Shown: positions 42,210 through 51,600, counted from the first letter of the stretch. The stretch is DNA of 57,248 nucleotides from Chloroflexi bacterium UBA4733 (GCA_002404055.1 DHIZ01000019.1:346-57593), one strand, 5' to 3'. The notes: generated by a model not told the origin, from the sequence alone. Program-made: numbers and translations.

Positions 42210-42243
42210 CGAGGGGAGGAAGACCGCGGTCTTCCTCCCCTCG
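42210..42243. terminator. 34-bp perfect palindrome downstream of 42247-42519
   Basis: CGAGGGGAGGAAGACCG and its exact complement meet with no unpaired centre: 17 bp per arm. It starts 3 bases after the stop of the minus-strand gene, so it probably ends that transcript, though there is no T-run. The remainder of 42041-42246 shows nothing else. Confidence 0.7.
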
Positions 42244-42246
42244 CGC

Positions 42247-42519
42247 CTATTTCGCCGGATTCTTGAGGATCAACTGAAAACGCAGTTGCCCTTCTGAAGC
42301 AGTGCGCCATTTCAGGGCATACCCAGCGAGCGAGGCGGCCATCGAAAAACGCCGCTTTACCACGCGTTGTTTCTCCGAAGCCTCAAGTACCACTTCTGCC
42401 CCTTCGCCAAGCGATAGGCCCTGCAGAATCTCCGAGTAGGGGGCCAGATCAAGCTGCGGCGTACCCGCTCCTCGCCGCCGAAAATCTTCGGTATTCATTC
42501 TCCGTACCAGCCTTGGCAT
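42247..42519 (-). CDS. hypothetical protein
   Basis: 90 residues; ATG 42519 has GGAGAG 2-8 nt upstream. MPRLVRRMNTEDFRRRGAGT, then LAPYSEILQGLSLGEGAEVVLE and WRTASEGQLRFQLIL. The ordered mix of strand-like and helix-like stretches and the good SD suggest a real small soluble protein. No family recognised. 42520-42658 is empty. Confidence 0.55.
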   Translation of the reverse strand: MPRLVRRMNTEDFRRRGAGTPQLDLAPYSEILQGLSLGEGAEVVLEASEKQRVVKRRFSMAASLAGYALKWRTASEGQLRFQLILKNPAK

Positions 42520-42658
42520 TGCTCTCCTCGCTCCTTTGCATCAGTCACCTCCTAAGCATAAGCAACTCTTGTCCAATTTGCAACTGGACGGCTCAAGTGA
42601 CGAGTGGAACGTACTGTCGGCGTTGCTAAGGAGGCACAACCGCGCGTACCTGACTCAG

Positions 42659-43417
42659 TCAGGCCATGCCCCACTCCTTCAAGTGTTGCAGGCTGAGTTG
42701 CACGCTCTCCAGCGGCGGCCGCTTACAACGGTCTTGTTCGACGATGTACCAGGCTACTCCCCCTGCGCTTGCCGCTTGAAAAACTGTCTGGAAGTTCAGG
42801 ACGCCTTCACCGACTTCGGCGAAGGTCTGTTCGTCGTCGCCGGTCATGTCTTTGAGATGGACGATCGGGCAGCGACCGGCGTAGCGCTGCAGGATGTTTG
42901 CCGGGTCATCACCGCCTTTGTGGGCCCAGAACATATCCAATTCCATCTTGACGTAGCGGGGATCGGAATTGCCGTAGAGCAGCGTGAAGCCATTCGTGCC
43001 GTCAATCGGGGCGAATTCAAAGGCGTGGTTGTGGTAGCAGAAGTCCAGGCCCTGTTCGACGCACTTGCGGCCAATCTCGTTGAGTGTCGCGGCAAGTTGC
43101 TGCCAGCCCGCCGCGTCCTGGCGCCGCGCAGCAGGAACAGACGGGCAGACGACGTAGGGAATGCCGACTTCCTTGCTAAAGGCGATGACCTCATCAAGGT
43201 GGTTTTCCAGGCGGTCGAAGCTCACGTGATCACCGGCCACCTTGAGGCCAAGACTTTCCATGAAGCTGCGCAGTTCCTCCGCGCCCATGCCACCATAGCC
43301 GGCCAGTTCAACGCCGGCGTAACCCATCTGCGCCACGGCGCGCACGGTCCCTTGAAAGTCCTCTTTGAGTTGCTCACGAACGCTGTAAAGTTGGAGGCCC
43401 ACGGGAATCTTCGGCAC
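42659..43417 (-). CDS. sugar phosphate isomerase/epimerase (xylose-isomerase-like TIM barrel)
   Basis: 252 residues from GTG 43417 (GGAGAGGA upstream). IPVGLQLYSVREQLKEDFQG start, MGYAGVELAGYGGMG, CYHNHAFEFAP with metal-ligand His and Glu, VKMELDMFWAHKGGDDP with Glu and Asp, CPIVHLKDMTGDDEQTF and VAWYIVEQDRC. These are the metal-binding residues of the AP-endonuclease-2/hydroxypyruvate-isomerase/IolE-type barrels. It fits the sugar and polyol oxidoreductases of the region; the exact substrate is unknown. Confidence 0.92.
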   Translation of the reverse strand: MPKIPVGLQLYSVREQLKEDFQGTVRAVAQMGYAGVELAGYGGMGAEELRSFMESLGLKVAGDHVSFDRLENHLDEVIAFSKEVGIPYVVCPSVPAARRQDAAGWQQLAATLNEIGRKCVEQGLDFCYHNHAFEFAPIDGTNGFTLLYGNSDPRYVKMELDMFWAHKGGDDPANILQRYAGRCPIVHLKDMTGDDEQTFAEVGEGVLNFQTVFQAASAGGVAWYIVEQDRCKRPPLESVQLSLQHLKEWGMA

Positions 43418-43545
43418 GGTCTGTCCTCTCCAATCACTGGCATGTGCGACCTATCAAGCGCTGTCGTCACTTGCTGCCTTTCAGCCTAACGCTTATACTG
43501 CTTCGATTCAACATGTGGCGATGTCCGCTCACCCGAAGGACGACA

Positions 43546-44319
43546 ATGACGGCAAGCGCAGGCAGCAACGGTGCGCCTTATTCCGATCGTGGCGGGACGC
43601 CAGGGCCAGATCAGGGGCAGGACGCGGAAGAGCGCCTCGACAACCTGTGGCTGGCGCGCGAACTGTTCCGCCTTGGCGCCATTCGCTTCGGTGAATTTAC
43701 CGTCGGTCGAACGGTCAATTCGCCGGTCTACGTTGATCTGCGTGTGCTGGTCGGCAGTCCGAGCACCCTGCGTTACGCTGGTCGTCTGATTCAGCAGGAG
43801 ACCAGCGCCGAACAACTGCGCCGCAAGCCGACCTTTGATCCGTTTGATGTCGTCGCCGGGGTCCCTTATGGCGGTCTTCACCTGGCGACCGCCTATTCGC
43901 TCGCCACCAACGTGCCGATGGTCTACGCCCGCCGCCGGACCGCCGAGCAAGCGGTGACGGCAGCAACGCCGGAAGGCGAGGAGGCGGTGCCGGGTTCCAC
44001 GGTCGGAGAGACCATCCAGGGCAGCTACGCGCCGGGCATGCGCGTGATGGTGATCGACGACCTGGTAACGACCGGCGGCAGCATCGTGGAGACCGTCGAG
44101 GTGCTCAACGCTGCTGAACTACGCGTGCGCGACGCCATGGTCCTGGTGGATCGGGAGCAAGGCGGTGGCGAGCGCCTGAAGGAGCACGGCGTGCGCCTTC
44201 ATTCAATCCTCACGTTGCCGATTATGCTCAACCTCTACATGAGTTCCGGCATGATCGACGAAGAAACCTATAAGCGGTCCATCGCCTACCTGGAGACCAA
44301 CCGGCTGCGCCGTGGTTGA
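43546..44319 (+). CDS. pyrE: orotate phosphoribosyltransferase
   Basis: 257 residues from ATG 43546 (AAGGA upstream). LARELFRLGAIRFGEFTVG and SPVYVDLRVLVGSPSTL match PyrE; VVAGVPYGGLHLATAYSLAT and the PRPP loop MRVMVIDDLVTTGGSIVETVE are intact. About 40 residues longer than Escherichia coli PyrE because of an N-terminal extension and an insert (about 150-185, AATPEGEEAVPGSTVG). Makes OMP in pyrimidine synthesis. It overlaps glpK by 8 bp. Confidence 0.88.
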   Translation: MTASAGSNGAPYSDRGGTPGPDQGQDAEERLDNLWLARELFRLGAIRFGEFTVGRTVNSPVYVDLRVLVGSPSTLRYAGRLIQQETSAEQLRRKPTFDPFDVVAGVPYGGLHLATAYSLATNVPMVYARRRTAEQAVTAATPEGEEAVPGSTVGETIQGSYAPGMRVMVIDDLVTTGGSIVETVEVLNAAELRVRDAMVLVDREQGGGERLKEHGVRLHSILTLPIMLNLYMSSGMIDEETYKRSIAYLETNRLRRG

Positions 44320-45826
44320 ACCGGCTGTTCTCGTCATTGATCAGGGCACCACCGGCACGGCGGTGAGTCTGGTTGACCGGCGCGGCGCTATCGTGGCGCA
44401 GGTCGACCAGGAGTTCCGCCAGTACTACCCGCAACCCGGCTGGGTCGAGCATGACCCCGACGAGATCTGGGAAAGTGTCCTCGCGGGCGTGCGAGCCGCT
44501 CTCCAGCAGGCGGAGGGACGCTACGCGCCGGTGGCGCTCGGCATCACGAACCAGCGCGAAACGACGGTGCTCTGGGAGCGCGCCACGGGCAAGCCGGTGG
44601 CGCGAGCCATCGTCTGGCAAGACCGCCGCACCGCCGTGGCCTGCGACCACCTGCGCCAGAGCGGCGTGGAAGACCTGGTGCGGACCCGTACCGGCTTGTT
44701 ACTGGACCCCTACTTCTCGGCCACCAAGATCGCCTGGTTGTTGGACACAATCCCAGGCGCCCGGCGGCGCGCGGAAGCCGGCGAACTGGCGGTGGGCACC
44801 ATTGACTCCTGGCTGATCTGGCGGCTCAGCGGTGGCAAGGCCCACATAACCGACCGCACCAATGCCTCCCGCACGCTCCTCTACTCGCTCCTGACGGAAC
44901 GGTGGGACGAAGACCTGTGCCGGATTTTCGCGGTAACACCAGCGGTGCTGCCCGAGGTCGTGCCGTCCTGCGGACCGGTGGCCCTGACAGCGCCGGGCGA
45001 CGCGGCCGGGCTGACGCTACCCATCTGCGGCATTGCCGGCGATCAGCAGGCGGCCCTCTTCGGCCAGACCTGCTTTGCCGATGGCCAGGCGAAGAATACC
45101 TACGGCACCGGCTGCTTTCTGTTGGTACAGACCGGCCGGCGGCGGGTCCTCTCGCTGGCCCGGCTCCTGACCACCGCCGCCATCGGCGCCGATGAATCGG
45201 CCGCGCCGTGCCCGACCTACGCCCTTGAGGGCAGCGTCTTTGTGGCCGGGGCAGCCGTACAATGGCTACGCGACGAACTCGGCTTCATCGCGACGGCGGC
45301 GGAAAGCGAAGCGCTCGCCGCGTCCATTCCCGACAGCGGTGGCGTCTACGTTGTGCCGGCCTTCACCGGCCTGGGCGCCCCCTACTGGGACCCCTACGCG
45401 CGTGGCGCGATCGTCGGCCTGACCCGCGGCAGCGGACGCGCCGCTATCGTACGCGCCACGCTGGAATCTATCGCCTACCAGACCTGTGACCTGGTGCGAG
45501 CGATCGAGCAGAGTGGTGTCGGCTTCACGGCGCTACGCGTGGATGGCGGCGCCTCGGCCAATAACCTGCTCATGCAGATGCAAGCCGACCTGTTGGGCAT
45601 CCCTGTGGAACGAGGCGTGGTCGGTGAGACAACCACCCTCGGCGCCGCCTTCCTGGCCGGCATCGGCGTGGGGCTGTGGTCGTCCACCGCCGATCTGGGC
45701 GGTGCCTGGCGCCTGGATCGGCGCTTCCTGCCTGCCATCGCTCCCACCGACCGCGCCGCCCGCTATGCCGGCTGGCAACGCGCGGTGGAGCGCGTGCGAG
45801 GAGTCCCTCCTACGGCGTTGCGCTAG
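44312..45826 (+). CDS. glpK: glycerol kinase
   Basis: 504 residues from GTG 44312 in the end of pyrE. FGGY kinase: VLVIDQGTTGTAVSLVDRRG (phosphate-1 loop), GWVEHDPDEIWESVLAG, LGITNQRETTVLWERATGKP, VWQDRRTA, FSATKIAWLLD, VPAFTGLGAPYWDPYARGAIVGLTRG and LRVDGGASANNLLMQMQADLL. R-E-T and W-x-D-R residues that bind glycerol are present, so GlpK rather than xylulokinase. Makes glycerol 3-phosphate. Its 3' end overlaps the opposite-strand DUF4340 gene by 17 bp. Confidence 0.95.
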   Translation: MVEPAVLVIDQGTTGTAVSLVDRRGAIVAQVDQEFRQYYPQPGWVEHDPDEIWESVLAGVRAALQQAEGRYAPVALGITNQRETTVLWERATGKPVARAIVWQDRRTAVACDHLRQSGVEDLVRTRTGLLLDPYFSATKIAWLLDTIPGARRRAEAGELAVGTIDSWLIWRLSGGKAHITDRTNASRTLLYSLLTERWDEDLCRIFAVTPAVLPEVVPSCGPVALTAPGDAAGLTLPICGIAGDQQAALFGQTCFADGQAKNTYGTGCFLLVQTGRRRVLSLARLLTTAAIGADESAAPCPTYALEGSVFVAGAAVQWLRDELGFIATAAESEALAASIPDSGGVYVVPAFTGLGAPYWDPYARGAIVGLTRGSGRAAIVRATLESIAYQTCDLVRAIEQSGVGFTALRVDGGASANNLLMQMQADLLGIPVERGVVGETTTLGAAFLAGIGVGLWSSTADLGGAWRLDRRFLPAIAPTDRAARYAGWQRAVERVRGVPPTALR

Positions 45827-46400
45827 CGGCCGGAGTTACAGTAGTAATCGGCGTCGTTACTGCCGTCGGTGTCGCCACTGGCGGCTGGGCAACCAGTTGC
45901 GCCATACTGTCCACGTCAATGATCGCCACGAGGAACAGAGCGGGCTGGCCCTGGATCTGGGCGTAGTAGCTGTCGCCGCCGGGATTCTTGTTCCCGGCGA
46001 TCAGCACGTGCTTGGCGCCGTCCTTTAGCGTCGCTGTGGCCGTGAGATAGGGCTTGTCCAGGCCGAAGGTGCTCAGGCTGTTGCTGCCCATCGGCACGTC
46101 ACGACCCTTTTGCATGTTGGCCAGGGTCGCTACCACGCCGGCAATGTGCGTCGAATCGGAGTATTGGGCTTTGGGGACGATCAGTTGCCACTGCCCGGAG
46201 CTGTCCTGCTGCACCGTGACCGACTTGCTGTTGTAGTCGATGACGAGCGTTTGCACGTCCGTCGGTTGGAAGCTGAAGACACTCATGTTCGGCGTCGGCG
46301 TGCCCAGGCTCGCCGATGCGCCGGAGCGGTTGCTGACGAAGGCGACGACGCCAAGCGCGACGAAGACGACAAAGAGTCCAATGGTGAGGCGCGAGTTCAT
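45810..46400 (-). CDS. DUF4340 domain protein of a Gld-type ABC system
   Basis: 196 residues. One N-terminal helix (LTIGLFVVFVALGVVAFVS), then a domain with VSVFSFQPTDVQTLVI-like reading, QQDSSGQWQLIVPKA, LANMQKGRDVP, LSTFGLDKPYLTATATLKDG and ALFLVAIIDVDSMAQL, as in DUF4340. Usual DUF4340 proteins are longer with several repeats; this one has a single unit and a Thr/Pro-rich tail. Last gene of a four-gene set with GldA-, GldF- and GldG-like genes, to which DUF4340 is commonly linked. Faces the outside, anchored by its helix. Confidence 0.85.
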   Translation of the reverse strand: MNSRLTIGLFVVFVALGVVAFVSNRSGASASLGTPTPNMSVFSFQPTDVQTLVIDYNSKSVTVQQDSSGQWQLIVPKAQYSDSTHIAGVVATLANMQKGRDVPMGSNSLSTFGLDKPYLTATATLKDGAKHVLIAGNKNPGGDSYYAQIQGQPALFLVAIIDVDSMAQLVAQPPVATPTAVTTPITTVTPAASATP

Positions 46401-46449
46401 CTAGAGCATAACCTTCCGGCAAAGACAGCGGATTGTGCCTGGCGTCTCA

Positions 46450-48057
46450 TCACCGCCGGCGCAGCCAGACAGCGAACCCGGCCAGCAACACGGCAGCGGG
46501 AACAAACAGCACGTTGGTGAAGGTGAGCAGGTTCTGTTGCCAGCTCAGCAGGACCATTGAACGGTCGGTCGGCGCTTTCGTTGGGATGATGATGCCGCCC
46601 GGCTGCGTGGTCAGCCACTTCATGGCCGCGATCGCTGCCTCGCTGTTGTCCTCGCCAATCTGGGCATTCGAGCTCAACAGTTGGTCGGTCAGAAATACGG
46701 AGTCTCCGACGACGACGAGACGGGTCGGCTGGGCGGCTCCGGCGGCCGGCGTCGGCACGGGCGTTGGGGTGGCGGCTGTGGGGGTTGCGCCGGGCGGCAC
46801 GGCCACCGCCTTTTCCACACTCACCATGATGTTGAAGGGCCCGTGCTTGTCCTTGGTCGGATCGATGGTGGTTGCCTTCGCATCCGTGACCTCATAGCTG
46901 TCGGTGGATGTCCTGGCAACCGGTGATACCGTCACGCCGGTTGGCGCGGGCGACGTCACGTTCAGCGCCGTCGTGTCTAGGTAAACACCCGGCGGCAGCG
47001 GGTTCTGCAGCATTCCTCCGGTCACGTAGCTCTGGATCACGACTGCCTGTGGTTGGCCGGAGATAGAACTGGCGAGATCGGCAACCAGGCCGCCATCAAC
47101 GCTGACGCCGTAGGGCTTGAGCAGCCAGTCGAGATTGTCCTTGGGAAACGGACCCGACAACACCAGCATGCGTCCGCCGCCGGCCAGATAGCTCAACAGG
47201 GCCTGTTGTTCCGTGCTGCTATACGCCGTAGTGGGCGACGCCTCCACGACCATAGCAGCGTCGGCCGGCACTTTGCCGGCCGTGAGGAGGTCCAAGGGCT
47301 GGCCATTCAGGTTGTTCTTGGTGAGGTCGACCACCAACTGGGAGAAGCTGGGGCCGCTGCTGGCTTGCAGCGCCGGCTCGCCGTGCCCTTGCAGAAAATA
47401 GACCTTCGGCGTCGTGCCGCTGGTAACTTTCTGGATGGCACTGGTGATGTCCTGCTCGTCGACCTGTTGGACGAGCTCCTGCTTGCCGCCGGAGGTGACG
47501 ACGAGCGTCGGGACGACTGTGACATGGTACTGGGTGGCCTCCGCCGGATTGACGTCAGGGTCAACGAACGTCACGGCCACTTTGGAGGAGAGCGCCGTGT
47601 AACGCGCCAGCAGTCGCTGCGCGTTCGGCTTGCCGGCCCCGCCGGTATTGGGGTCGCTGGTGTAAAAGCCGATGATCTGGACGGGCTGCTTGAGCCCCTT
47701 CACCAGCGCCGTCGTGGCCGAGGTCAGCGTGAACTGTCCGCTGTGCGTGAAGTCCCACTGCTGGTTGTACTTCGCGCCAAAGATGTTGATGAACATGAAG
47801 ATGCCCACGAAGAGCACGGACGTGACCCCGGCGAGCGAACCATAGCGTGCCTGGCGGCCGCCCAAAAGCTGCATCACGCGATCCGTGTCTGCCGCCACAA
47901 AGAAGATCAGCAGCAGACCGGCGGCCACCAGTAGCCAGATCAGCGCGGCGTTGACGTGGCCGGCGACCAGCGCCACACCGGCGGCGGCGAACAGCAGCAG
48001 ACCGCCGACCATGCCGGCATAGGGCGCCGCCTTGCGAAATATGTCGTCACTGCGCAC
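46450..48057 (-). CDS. GldG-like ABC auxiliary membrane protein
   Basis: 535 residues, GTG directly after the permease stop. Helices at about 13-33, 37-57 and 72-94, a large outside domain, and a last helix at 513-532 (FVPAAVLLAGFAVWL). The outside part has the ABC-type uncharacterised-transport domain: QPVQIIGFYTSDPN, VAVTFVDPDVNPAEATQYHV, TPKVYFLQGHGEPAL, then the GATase-like ALLSYLAGGGRMLVLSGPF. A Pro/Thr-rich stretch (430-450) looks like a linker. Partner of the GldF-like permease; cargo unknown. Confidence 0.88.
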   Translation of the reverse strand: MRSDDIFRKAAPYAGMVGGLLLFAAAGVALVAGHVNAALIWLLVAAGLLLIFFVAADTDRVMQLLGGRQARYGSLAGVTSVLFVGIFMFINIFGAKYNQQWDFTHSGQFTLTSATTALVKGLKQPVQIIGFYTSDPNTGGAGKPNAQRLLARYTALSSKVAVTFVDPDVNPAEATQYHVTVVPTLVVTSGGKQELVQQVDEQDITSAIQKVTSGTTPKVYFLQGHGEPALQASSGPSFSQLVVDLTKNNLNGQPLDLLTAGKVPADAAMVVEASPTTAYSSTEQQALLSYLAGGGRMLVLSGPFPKDNLDWLLKPYGVSVDGGLVADLASSISGQPQAVVIQSYVTGGMLQNPLPPGVYLDTTALNVTSPAPTGVTVSPVARTSTDSYEVTDAKATTIDPTKDKHGPFNIMVSVEKAVAVPPGATPTAATPTPVPTPAAGAAQPTRLVVVGDSVFLTDQLLSSNAQIGEDNSEAAIAAMKWLTTQPGGIIIPTKAPTDRSMVLLSWQQNLLTFTNVLFVPAAVLLAGFAVWLRRR

Positions 48058-48768
48058 TTAGCGGTACCTCCGGGTTTCCAGCAGACGGGTGGCGAGAAAG
48101 AGCGCACAGATCGTGATGCTCAAGAGATAGACGACATCCTGACTCTGCACCGAACCGCTCTCGAAGTCGCTGAGGTGCTGCTGCAGCGCGAGATAGGTGA
48201 TGACGGAGGCGCCGGAGCCGGTGAAGTTGGCCGCCAGGCCATCCAGCAGCCAGAGGATCAGGCTGACGACGAAGGCGACCAGGAAGGCGACCAGTTGATT
48301 CTGGGTCACAGCGGATGTCAACAGGCCGATGGCAATAAAGACGGCGCCGACGAGGATGATGCCGGCATACCCGGTCAGGATGGTTGAACCGTCGGGGTGA
48401 CCCCAGAGCACGAGAAACAACACGTAGAGACCCGTCGGCACCAACATGAGGACAAAGAGGGCCATTGCCGCGGCAAACTTGCCAAGAATGACTTCCCAGT
48501 CGCGCACCGGAGCGGTCAGCAGTAGCTCTATCGTGCCCATGCGTTGCTCCTCGGCCAGCAGGCGCATGGTGATGCCGGGAATCACGAATAAGAGGATGAT
48601 GCCCATGTCGCTGAAGACGAAGCTCATATCCGCCTGCTTGGAGCCGGAGACGATGATGCCGTACAGGAAGCCATTAATCGCCAGGAAGGCGGCCGTTACC
48701 ACGTAGGCAACCGGGGAGCCAAAGTACGACGTCAACTCGCGGCCGGCGATGGTCAAGGTGTTCTTCAT
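48058..48768 (-). CDS. GldF-like ABC-2 permease
   Basis: 236 residues with six hydrophobic segments. Starts TIAGRELTSYFGSPVAYVV, typical of GldF/ABC-2 permeases, and has ITMRLLAEEQRMGTIELLLTAPV, the conserved coupling stretch, followed by WEVILGKFAAAMALFVLML. ATG lies in a 4-nt overlap with the ATPase gene, and the stop abuts the GldG-like gene, so all three are translated together. Known as a gliding component in Bacteroidota, but the same trio is widespread in non-gliding bacteria. Confidence 0.92.
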   Translation of the reverse strand: MKNTLTIAGRELTSYFGSPVAYVVTAAFLAINGFLYGIIVSGSKQADMSFVFSDMGIILLFVIPGITMRLLAEEQRMGTIELLLTAPVRDWEVILGKFAAAMALFVLMLVPTGLYVLFLVLWGHPDGSTILTGYAGIILVGAVFIAIGLLTSAVTQNQLVAFLVAFVVSLILWLLDGLAANFTGSGASVITYLALQQHLSDFESGSVQSQDVVYLLSITICALFLATRLLETRRYR

Positions 48769-49712
48769 GCCGCTTCTACCGCGTCTTCTGTTGTCAGTTT
48801 CAAATAGACTTCCTCCAGGCTCATGCCGAGCGTCGTGAGTTCGCGTAGCCCGAATCCCTGGCCCACGATGAGCGCCGCCAGTTCCTCGCGGATGTCCTCA
48901 TCAGCGTCGCTCTGGATGAGCCACTCTGCCGTGCCGTCGTGGTGTTCCTGTGCTTCGACGCTGCTGATGCCGGGCTGGCCGGCCAGCGCCTCGCGCACCG
49001 CCTCCACCGACCCGCGCACGACCATACGGTAGCTTTGTCCCGCCTGCAGGCGCGCCATCAGGTTCTGCGGCGTGTCCTGGGCGATCACGTGCCCTTCGTG
49101 GATGATGACCACCTCACTGGCGACCACGCTGACCTCCGGCAGGATGTGTGTGCTCAGCACGACGGTGTGCCGGCCGGCCAGGCTCTTGATCAGGGCCCGC
49201 GTCTCGATGATCTGGCGCGGATCAAGGCCGACCGTGGGCTCGTCGAGCACCACTACCTCAGGGTCGTGGACGATGGCCTGGGCGATGCCGACGCGCTGGC
49301 GCTGGCCGCGCGAGAGCTTGCCGATCAGCCGATCGCGAAACTCGTAGACGTGGCACAGGGGGAGGAGCTCATCGAGCCGTCCCCCGATGCTGCCACGCGA
49401 CATACCGTGGATGCGGCCGGCGTAGCGCAAATAGGAAGCGACGGTCATATCCTCATACAACGGCACCCGTTCCGGCAGGTAGCCGATATGCTCGCGTAAG
49501 CGCAGCGAGTCTTTGAAAGCATCATAGCCCGCCACAATGGCCACACCGGAGCTGGGCGGCATGTAGCCGGTCAGAATGCGCATCGTGGTGGTCTTCCCCG
49601 CCCCGTTGGGGCCGAGCAGGCCAAGGATTTCTCCTTGCTTGACCGAGAAGCTCAGATCGTGAATGGCGGCGCGTTGCCCGTAATACTTCGTGAGGTTCGT
49701 TACTTCGATCAA
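48765..49712 (-). CDS. GldA-like ABC transporter ATPase
   Basis: 315 residues from TTG 49712 (AAGGAG 5 nt upstream). IEVTNLTKYYGQRAAIHDLS, Walker A GPNGAGKTTTMRILTG, IGYLPERVPLYEDMTV, signature KLSRGQRQRVGIAQA (Arg in place of the usual Gly at the third position), Walker B EVVVLDEPTVGLDPRQ, H-loop LSTHILPEVS. The C-terminal 90 residues form the regulatory domain of ABC-2 ATPases. First gene of the four-gene system; divergent from the peptide-binding lipoprotein gene. Confidence 0.93.
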   Translation of the reverse strand: MIEVTNLTKYYGQRAAIHDLSFSVKQGEILGLLGPNGAGKTTTMRILTGYMPPSSGVAIVAGYDAFKDSLRLREHIGYLPERVPLYEDMTVASYLRYAGRIHGMSRGSIGGRLDELLPLCHVYEFRDRLIGKLSRGQRQRVGIAQAIVHDPEVVVLDEPTVGLDPRQIIETRALIKSLAGRHTVVLSTHILPEVSVVASEVVIIHEGHVIAQDTPQNLMARLQAGQSYRMVVRGSVEAVREALAGQPGISSVEAQEHHDGTAEWLIQSDADEDIREELAALIVGQGFGLRELTTLGMSLEEVYLKLTTEDAVEAA

Positions 49713-49938
49713 ACTCGACTCCTTGGGGACTTTCCTCCAGCACCAGCGTTGCTTTCGCTTCGCTGGGAGCTTGTTGACCTCCGGCGCGCAGCAAACCATG
49801 GTAACACCCGACTCCGGCGGGTCGTCTTGCCAATGTGGACGCGCCAGAGCGACCGTCGTAACGTCGGGCGACGCGGGCCGGCGCTCGCGCCGTCAGGCGA
49901 TATACTCGGGACTGATCTTTTCCGTTGAGAGGGCCTCA
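49713..49938 (+). promoter_or_regulatory. divergent intergenic region with -10 box
   Basis: TATACT at 49901-49906 lies 38 nt before the SBP gene start and is the likely -10; no good -35 is visible. Nothing else is recognised. Confidence 0.4.
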
Positions 49939-51558
49939 GTGTTCTGTCGCTGGTCGTCCGTTCGGGCCATAATTGGACGTGTTGTTCCAGTGCTGTTCCT
50001 GGCTGCCTGCACCCAACCGAACGTGGCGGCCCCGGCTGCACCCGGCCCGACGCTAAACCTGCTCGTCAGCTTTCCGACGACGCTTGACCCTACCCAGGAC
50101 AGCGGCGGAGCCGCCATGTTTCTGGACAGCGTGTTCAGCGGGCTGGAACGCTACGACGCCAATGGCGACCTGCAGCCCGATCTGGCGCAAAAGGTAGCGG
50201 TGTCGGCCGACCGCACCGAGTACACGTTCACCTTGCGACCGCACGCCACCTTCCACAATGGGGATCCGGTGACGGCCCAGAGTGTCGTCTATGCGATCAA
50301 TCGTGCCTGTGATCCGGCACACGGCTCGCCGGTCGCCGGCGACTACCTGGGTGATATCCAGGGTGTGAAGGAGCGAGTGGTCGGGCAGGCCACCAGCGTT
50401 AGCGGCGTCAGCGCGCTGAGCTCGTCGGAGGTGCGCTTTCGCCTGACCCACCCGGACAACGCCTTCCTGGCCAAACTGACCTTCCCGATCACTTTTGCGC
50501 TCGACCAGCTCACCGTGGAGGCCGGCGGCACGAACTGGTGGCAACATCCCAACGGATCGGGGCCGTTCCGGCTCACGGAATGGCAGCCGCAGACGCAGGC
50601 CACGCTGGACCGCTACGGCGGGTATTACGGTCCCACCCCGCACCTCAGCAAAGTTGTTTTGCACAACCCAGCAGCAATGGGTGATCTGGCGACCGCCTAC
50701 AGCCAGGGCAAGCTGGCGATGTTGCCACTGCCGCCGACGGCGCAAGACATGGCCTCCTTCCTGAGCCCGCAGGCGAATGTGCCACCCGCCATCCGCCAGG
50801 CTTTTCACGTGTTCGACCTCCCTTCCCTGGAATATCTGGTCATTGACGGGACCACCGCGCCGTTTGACGATGTCAACGTGCGCCGTGCGCTCAATCTGGC
50901 CATCGACAAGTCGCTGCTGGTAACCGCCGCCCTGGGTGGCGACGGCTGGCCGGCCGACGGCGTGCTGCCACCGCAGTTCCCTGGCTACCAACGCAATACG
51001 GCCGTCTACCCGTTCAACGTTGTCGCAGCCAAAGCGGCACTCGCGGCATCGCGCTACGCTGCCACCATGCCGACCATCACCCTAGCCAGCGGAGAACGGC
51101 TGGCCGGCGGTCAACCGGGGCCGGTAACGAGCGCGGTCGCGGCCATGATTCAGCAAAACCTGGGTTGGCAGGTCAACCTGGTCTACGCACCGGATGCCAC
51201 CCTTGATGCAGCACTGGTGCAGGGTAAGTCACCCGGCAATCTGGTGTTGACCGGCTGGCAGGCCGACTACACCGACCCATCGGACTTTCTTGACCTGCTG
51301 TTTCACAGCGGGCGATCCACCAACCTGACGCACTTCAGCAACCCCCAGGTCGATCAACTGCTGGACCAGGCTAACCAGACCGCCGACCTGGCGGAGAGCA
51401 CTGCCCTCTATCGTCAGGCCCAGGCGCTCATTCTGCAGGCAGCGCCGGTCGTGCCGCTCTTTTTCGAGCGCGATTTCGTCCTGCTCGATCCGCGCGTCAC
51501 CAGTCTGCCGTTGTTGCCGGATGGTAGCTTCGACCTACGCGACGCCCGGATGAGCTGA
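49939..51558 (+). CDS. ABC peptide/solute-binding lipoprotein (family 5)
   Basis: 539 residues from GTG 49939 (AGAGGG upstream); the frame is open further up but reads Arg-rich. Lipoprotein signal RAIIGRVVPVLFLAAC with Cys24. Then LNLLVSFPTTLDPTQDSGGA, LERYDANGDLQPDLAQKVAV, YTFTLRPHATFHNGDPVTAQSV, GSGPFRLTEWQPQTQATLDR, DDVNVRRALNLAIDKSLLV and LVLTGWQADYTDPSDFLDLL: a standard DppA/OppA-like protein of full length. No permease genes nearby. Binds peptides or other small solutes outside the cell. Confidence 0.94.
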   Translation: MFCRWSSVRAIIGRVVPVLFLAACTQPNVAAPAAPGPTLNLLVSFPTTLDPTQDSGGAAMFLDSVFSGLERYDANGDLQPDLAQKVAVSADRTEYTFTLRPHATFHNGDPVTAQSVVYAINRACDPAHGSPVAGDYLGDIQGVKERVVGQATSVSGVSALSSSEVRFRLTHPDNAFLAKLTFPITFALDQLTVEAGGTNWWQHPNGSGPFRLTEWQPQTQATLDRYGGYYGPTPHLSKVVLHNPAAMGDLATAYSQGKLAMLPLPPTAQDMASFLSPQANVPPAIRQAFHVFDLPSLEYLVIDGTTAPFDDVNVRRALNLAIDKSLLVTAALGGDGWPADGVLPPQFPGYQRNTAVYPFNVVAAKAALAASRYAATMPTITLASGERLAGGQPGPVTSAVAAMIQQNLGWQVNLVYAPDATLDAALVQGKSPGNLVLTGWQADYTDPSDFLDLLFHSGRSTNLTHFSNPQVDQLLDQANQTADLAESTALYRQAQALILQAAPVVPLFFERDFVLLDPRVTSLPLLPDGSFDLRDARMS

Positions 51559-51600
51559 TGGCGGTCTGCTATCATTGTCGCCCAGAAGGAGAACCACACG

